Positions 15,601 through 19,160 of a DNA stretch of 19,160 nucleotides are shown here, one piece after another. Within the stretch, counting starts at the first letter, position 1; each line of letters begins with the position of its first letter. A program made the translations under genes and the position numbers. Below the pieces are notes generated by a model that did not search any database, was not told where the DNA came from, and saw only the letters and a program-made list of their open reading frames with translations. This stretch comes from Pseudomonadota bacterium (GTDB lineage Bacteria; Desulfobacterota; Syntrophobacteria; Syntrophobacterales; Syntrophobacteraceae). Location of the stretch: positions 1 to 19,160 of the forward strand of contig JAEZHY010000255.1 of assembly GCA_023416335.1 (NCBI GenBank), written 5' to 3'.

Positions 15601-16332
15601 ATGAAGGTCAATGAAGTTCGTTCAAGGCTGCGGGAACTTGGAAACGAGGAGCACGCAAAGGGCCTGCAAAGATTCTTCAAGACGGGTCCCGGACAGTATG
15701 GAGAGGGAGACATCTTCATAGGGATTCGTGTGCCCGAAATGAGAAAAGTATTGAAGGAGTGCAGGGACCTGCCGGCCATGGAAGCGCTTCCTCTGCTGAG
15801 ATCGCCCATTCACGAGGAAAGACTGTTGGCGCTCCTCATTTTTGTCAGGGATTTCGGCAAAGGGGATGAATCCACCCGACGGCAAATCTATGACCTGTAC
15901 CTGGGGAACAGAAAGTATATCAATAACTGGGATCTCGTGGATCTGTCCGCGCCCAATATTGTCGGTATGTTCCTGGCCGAGCGGGATAAAACGCCTCTCT
16001 ATGAGCTGGCTGAATCGGAAGTCCTCTGGGACCGCAGAATAGCCGTGCTGGCAACATTCTACTTCATAAAATGCGGGGAGTTTTCAACTTCTTTTGAAAT
16101 CACGGAAATGTTGCTGGCGGATAAGGAAGACTTGATTCACAAGGCAACGGGGTGGATGCTTCGCGAGATCGGGAAGCGTGAGGAAGGAGCTGAAAAGGCG
16201 TTTTTGAATAAACACTGCCGCGTGATGCCGAGGACAATGCTGCGGTATGCGATAGAGAGGTTCCCGGAGCCCGAACGCAGGATGTACCTCAAGGGTACGG
16301 TTGACCTGAGGGAATCTGTTCACGCTTCGTGA
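15601..16332 (+). CDS. DNA alkylation repair enzyme, AlkD-like glycosylase
   Basis: The 243-residue protein is built of HEAT-like helical repeats, the fold of AlkC/AlkD DNA glycosylases that remove bulky or cationic alkylated bases such as N3- and N7-alkylpurines. The key positions are present: W110 and D114 in YINNWDLVDLSA (matching W109 and D113 of Bacillus cereus AlkD), R145/R146 in LWDRRIAV, and W185 in HKATGWMLREIGKR. The length fits the family. I start it at ATG 15601; an upstream in-frame ATG at 15538 adds 21 residues unrelated to the family. The gene stands alone and ends at a bidirectional terminator. Confidence 0.9.
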   Translation: MKVNEVRSRLRELGNEEHAKGLQRFFKTGPGQYGEGDIFIGIRVPEMRKVLKECRDLPAMEALPLLRSPIHEERLLALLIFVRDFGKGDESTRRQIYDLYLGNRKYINNWDLVDLSAPNIVGMFLAERDKTPLYELAESEVLWDRRIAVLATFYFIKCGEFSTSFEITEMLLADKEDLIHKATGWMLREIGKREEGAEKAFLNKHCRVMPRTMLRYAIERFPEPERRMYLKGTVDLRESVHAS

Positions 16333-16360
16333 TATGAATGCATGAAATCGGGATAAGATC

Positions 16361-16398
16361 AAAAACCCTGACGAGCGGTATGCCCGCCAGGGTTTTTT
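16361..16398. terminator. Bidirectional intrinsic terminator between convergent genes
   Basis: AAAAACCCTG at 16361-16370 pairs with CAGGGTTTTT at 16388-16397, with an inner GCGG/CCGC pairing. A T run leaves the stem on each strand. It serves the AlkD gene on the plus strand and the exported-protein gene on the minus strand. Confidence 0.9.
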
Positions 16399-16445
16399 GA
16401 CTCTGCATTTTGAATATTGATGCGCAGTCCCTGTTGGCAACCGGT

Positions 16446-17726
16446 CTAGTACGTAAGATCTACCTGCTTGCCAACCTGTTCGACCGGCTTGATCCCCAAC
16501 TTTGCCATTTCTTCTTTTGCCGGCTTGCTTGCGGTCCCGGTCAGCCACATTTCGTATTTCTTGAGCTTCGGGTTCATAGCCTTGTATGAAAGCATCGCGT
16601 CGGAAACTGCCTCAAGTGCGCTTTCCGTTTTGATGGTATCATCGAGAGGCATGGGAATTATTACGGTTCCATTGGATGCCCGTGCAAAGACGATAAGTCC
16701 GTAAGCGGTAATTTCCTCAATTGGAGCCACCTTCTTCTGGTAGTCTCTCATCGTTTCGGCCACGTACTGAAAGTAGAAGGCGGTCTCTTCATCTTCTGCG
16801 GGGAGGATATAGCGTATGAATGCATCACGTCCTTTGGCCCCGGACAAAGTTTCCAGCGCATTTACGATGACCGTTTCATGAGTGGGCGTGTAGCCGGGAG
16901 CGTCGAGAAAGCGATTGGCCAGGTCCTCGGAAATTCCCATTGCCGTCAGCTTCTCGGTATTTACCTGACGCAGCTTCTGCGGCGGATATTCTGCGAGGTA
17001 ATCGTTCAACTGCTGAGCCGTGGAGGTCATGGACACCGCGGTCACAGCGGGTCCGCCCACCGGCGTCAGTGCCGCCGAGACGGTCAGCGACCCCAGGGTG
17101 GCTGCCCAGGCCATGCCGTTCATTTCTTTCTGGAGCGCTTTGTTGCTGGTGTAGACATCCACTCCGAGCTTGTTGGCGAGCATTCTCTTGACCGAGGACA
17201 CGGCAAGAAGCTGTTCCACTTTGCTGTCCTCGCTCGGATTTGCCTTCTTTGTGACGGCTGTATTCACGTTCATGAAGAGCGCGGCAATGCCTTTGGGAAC
17301 GCCGCTTACAGTATCGACGGGGTCGGTAACCAGGTTGCGGCCGAATTCGATCGGCTGCATGGCAGCGGCCTTGATTCCGCCGAGGTAGGCTTCACCCTTC
17401 TTCGCTTCCTGCAGGGATGCAATAGCGCCGATTTCGCGGATCATTCTGCGGAGGGCGAAATCACCCGTTACTTCGAAAACGCCATAATCGGAATCCACGG
17501 TATAAATATGCATATACCCGGAGGAGATCACCCTGTCCCTTACCTTGAAATGCGGACCGGAAAGCAGTTCGGGCGGAAGAAGGTCTTTTGCTTCATAGGT
17601 TTTCGGCTGCTCGAACTGGACGGCGGGCGCGGCAGAAGCAATTGAAAACGGGACCAGAGCCGATGCCAGAACCGCGGTGAGCAGAAGGGCCTTCAAAGAG
17701 TTTTTGGGGCAAGATGCTTTGAACAT
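16446..17726 (-). CDS. Exported protein of unknown function
   Basis: The 426-residue protein starts at ATG 17726, with AAAGGAAG four bases upstream; an in-frame ATG at 17786 would add 20 residues ahead of the signal peptide. The signal peptide has a KASCPKNSLK n-region, a hydrophobic core at residues 11-25, and cleavage around SAA at 31-33. The mature protein has a moderately hydrophobic, Gly/Ala-rich stretch at about 206-233 that could insert into or contact a membrane, and otherwise mixed alpha/beta character. There are no cysteines after the signal peptide and no catalytic motif I recognise. It is monocistronic and convergent with the AlkD gene, sharing its terminator. I do not recognise the family, but the clean signal peptide, ribosome site and terminator make it a real gene. 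Confidence 0.8.
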   Translation of the reverse strand: MFKASCPKNSLKALLLTAVLASALVPFSIASAAPAVQFEQPKTYEAKDLLPPELLSGPHFKVRDRVISSGYMHIYTVDSDYGVFEVTGDFALRRMIREIGAIASLQEAKKGEAYLGGIKAAAMQPIEFGRNLVTDPVDTVSGVPKGIAALFMNVNTAVTKKANPSEDSKVEQLLAVSSVKRMLANKLGVDVYTSNKALQKEMNGMAWAATLGSLTVSAALTPVGGPAVTAVSMTSTAQQLNDYLAEYPPQKLRQVNTEKLTAMGISEDLANRFLDAPGYTPTHETVIVNALETLSGAKGRDAFIRYILPAEDEETAFYFQYVAETMRDYQKKVAPIEEITAYGLIVFARASNGTVIIPMPLDDTIKTESALEAVSDAMLSYKAMNPKLKKYEMWLTGTASKPAKEEMAKLGIKPVEQVGKQVDLTY

Positions 17727-18126
17727 GGACTTCCTTTCGGGTGTGGGGCTAATGGAGATGCTGTGATAAACACAGAGTCGATACAAACCGATTGGCGGCC
17801 CTGAGTGCGACTGGTGGTCCGAACGTCCTGGTCCCGGGAAGCACTTGGGTAGCTTGAGAGAGTGATTCCCTCACCTGTGTGCCCGATTCGCCGTCGAGCC
17901 TGCAAGACCGGTCGATTTCTCGATGGAACTCGCACCGTGAGTATATTCGGACTATCTTTGTCATCTCTTAAGAGATTTCGTCATCAGGGACTTCTGCTTA
18001 TGTGTTGTACTATTCACTGCTCCAAGTGCGTGTTACGATTGCCCGAAGGGCGAATGTAAGAGTCTGCTCGGCAGGTGCGAAAAGGGATATCAGGGCGCCC
18101 GCGTGGCCTTTCTTGTCAGGTTCAAA
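17727..18126. other. Intergenic region between divergent genes
   Basis: No gene is supported here. Two symmetric elements stand out: CTGTG-ATAAA-CACAG at 17761-17775, 35 bases from the exported-protein start, and the perfect 14-bp palindrome ATCTCTTAAGAGAT at 17963-17976. On the minus strand TATACT lies 20 bases downstream of TTAAGA within the palindrome, a poor but possible promoter spacing. A small GCCC-GAA-GGGC hairpin lies near 18040-18052. Confidence 0.35.
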
Positions 18127-18153
18127 TTGAAGTATTTGATTTTCAAATATAAT
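18127..18153 (+). promoter_or_regulatory. nadE promoter with overlapping 17-bp palindrome
   Basis: TATAAT at 18148-18153 is a perfect -10 box. TTGAAG at 18127-18132 is a partial -35 at 15 bases; reading ATTGAA one base earlier gives 16. TATTTGA-TTT-TCAAATA at 18133-18149 is a perfect inverted repeat that fills the spacer and overlaps the first bases of the -10 box, a classic repressor position. The predicted leader is about 65 bases. Confidence 0.55.
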
Positions 18154-18207
18154 ATGTATTCCTTTCAGACTTGATCGGCAGACATTTTAGAGCGGCATCT
18201 GGAAGAT

Positions 18208-18222
18208 ATGAAAGGAAATTGA
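18208..18222 (+). promoter_or_regulatory. Possible four-codon leader frame before nadE
   Basis: ATG-AAA-GGA-AAT-TGA ends two bases before the nadE ATG and contains the nadE ribosome site (AAAGGA). GGAAG lies just upstream of it. It may be chance or may couple translation. Confidence 0.2.
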
Positions 18223-18224
18223 GC

Positions 18225-19160
18225 ATGCGCATCGTAATGGGGCAAATCGATCCCTTTATCGGTGATTTTGAGGGCAATGCCGGCAAAATGTGCGATTTCA
18301 TAGCCAAGGCTAAGAAAAGCAACGCCGACCTCATAGTTTTTCCGGAGATGGCGATCATCGGTTATCCCCCGCGGGACCTCCTGGACAAGCGCGGGTTCGT
18401 TGCGGACAGTATCAGATACTGGGAACGTATCAGAGCTGCAAGTACCGGCATAGGTGTGATCTTCGGAGCGGTGTCATTCAACGAGGGAAGCGGAAAACCC
18501 TACCATAATGCGGCACTGTTCTATGAAGACGGAAAGCTGATCGCTTCCGCGAATAAAATGCTGCTGCCCTCCTATGACGTTTTCGATGAAGAGCGGTATT
18601 TCGAGCCCGGAAAAGCTCCGGTGTGGGTCGAATTTCGCGGAAAGAGAATCGGGCTTACGGTGTGCGAGGATATCTGGAATGTTACCGACTACCTGCCGCG
18701 TCCGCTCTACCATTGCGATCCCGTATGTGAGTTGCAAAAAGCCTCTATCGACCTTCTCATCAATATTTCGGCTTCACCTTACCATGTGGGAAAAGTTGCG
18801 CGGGCAAGCCGGCTTCTGCAGGGGCAGGCGAAGAACTCCGGAGCCAAGGTGATATATGTGAATCAGGTCGGCGGCAATGACGAATTGATCTTCCAGGGCC
18901 ACAGCATGGTCTGGGACGAATCCGGCAATCTGGTGGCGCGCGGAGCCGATTTTGCGGAGGACTTTATCGTATATGAAACAGAGGATCCCGGTGAACCGCT
19001 CCAGGCAAAAGAGAGCGATGCTGCGGGCGAAGTCATTGGCGCACTGACCCTCGGATTGCGGGATTACGCCCGCAAGTGTTCGTTTAAACAGGCCGTGGTG
19101 GGCTTGAGCGGCGGTATCGATTCCGCTCTTACAGTCTGCCTTGCTGTGCTTGCATTAGGT
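18225..19160 (+). CDS. nadE: Glutamine-dependent NAD+ synthetase, N-terminal part (runs off the window)
   Basis: The frame is open from ATG 18225 to the last base, 312 codons, with no stop. The enzyme makes NAD+ from nicotinate adenine dinucleotide, ATP and glutamine in the cytoplasm. Residues 1 to about 260 form the nitrilase-fold glutaminase domain, with triad E41 (VFPEMAIIGYPPRDLL), K111 (NKMLLPSYDVFDE) and C147 (LTVCEDIWN). The ammonia-dependent synthetase domain begins near residue 268, and its ATP PP-loop SGGIDS is at 295-300. AAAGGA about eight bases before the ATG supports the start. The missing C terminus should be a further 230 or so residues. The likely promoter and operator are described above. 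Confidence 0.95.
   Translation, partial: MRIVMGQIDPFIGDFEGNAGKMCDFIAKAKKSNADLIVFPEMAIIGYPPRDLLDKRGFVADSIRYWERIRAASTGIGVIFGAVSFNEGSGKPYHNAALFYEDGKLIASANKMLLPSYDVFDEERYFEPGKAPVWVEFRGKRIGLTVCEDIWNVTDYLPRPLYHCDPVCELQKASIDLLINISASPYHVGKVARASRLLQGQAKNSGAKVIYVNQVGGNDELIFQGHSMVWDESGNLVARGADFAEDFIVYETEDPGEPLQAKESDAAGEVIGALTLGLRDYARKCSFKQAVVGLSGGIDSALTVCLAVLALG

Noticed and set aside
1..19160. CRISPR array, tRNA or rRNA genes, insertion sequences, prophage or integron parts
   Set aside because: No spaced repeats, cloverleaf-type T-loop sequences, transposase or integrase motifs or flanking inverted repeats were seen on either strand.

Overview
The window looks like ordinary chromosome from a Gram-negative bacterium, probably a deltaproteobacterium (Desulfobacterota, Syntrophobacter/Desulfo-type). 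This rests on moderate-to-high GC, exported proteins with standard signal peptides, a KinB/AlgB-type sigma-54 two-component system, and a TauABC/SsuABC-type importer beside an MmsA-type aldehyde dehydrogenase. The lineage is an inference from gene style only; there is no rRNA or other marker gene to confirm it.

Region 1 (1-6269, all plus strand) is a catabolic uptake module. It holds the 3' end of a methylmalonate-semialdehyde-dehydrogenase-family gene, then an ABC importer in the order ATPase 1, periplasmic binding protein, permease 1, permease 2, ATPase 2, and then an FCD-type GntR regulator. The two ATPases carry complementary defects: ATPase 1 has a broken signature motif and ATPase 2 has lost the H-loop histidine. 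In a heterodimer both defects fall in the same ATP site, leaving one consensus and one degenerate site. This is the most striking observation in the window.

Region 2 (6270-8760) is gene-poor. About 0.7 kb without a convincing gene is followed by a secreted transglutaminase-like protein on the minus strand, then another 0.75 kb with only weak open frames, ending in a sigma-70-type promoter.

Region 3 (8761-15301) encodes an AlgB-like sigma-54 activator and, after a 341-base regulatory gap, a KinB-like sensor kinase, a membrane-anchored protein that looks like a double four-helix-bundle sensor with no output domain, and the potassium transporter Kup. The gap holds a near-perfect -24/-12 promoter just upstream of the kinase and three copies of the inverted repeat TTGC-N5-GCAA, which are good candidates for activator binding sites. 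The simplest reading is that the activator switches on an operon containing its own kinase, an accessory sensor and K+ uptake.

Region 4 (15302-19160) contains a strong hairpin after kup, an AlkD-type DNA glycosylase gene, a bidirectional terminator, a convergent gene for an exported protein of unknown function, a 500-base gap, and the first 312 codons of glutamine-dependent NAD+ synthetase (nadE), which runs off the end. The nadE promoter has a perfect 17-bp palindrome overlapping its spacer and -10 box.
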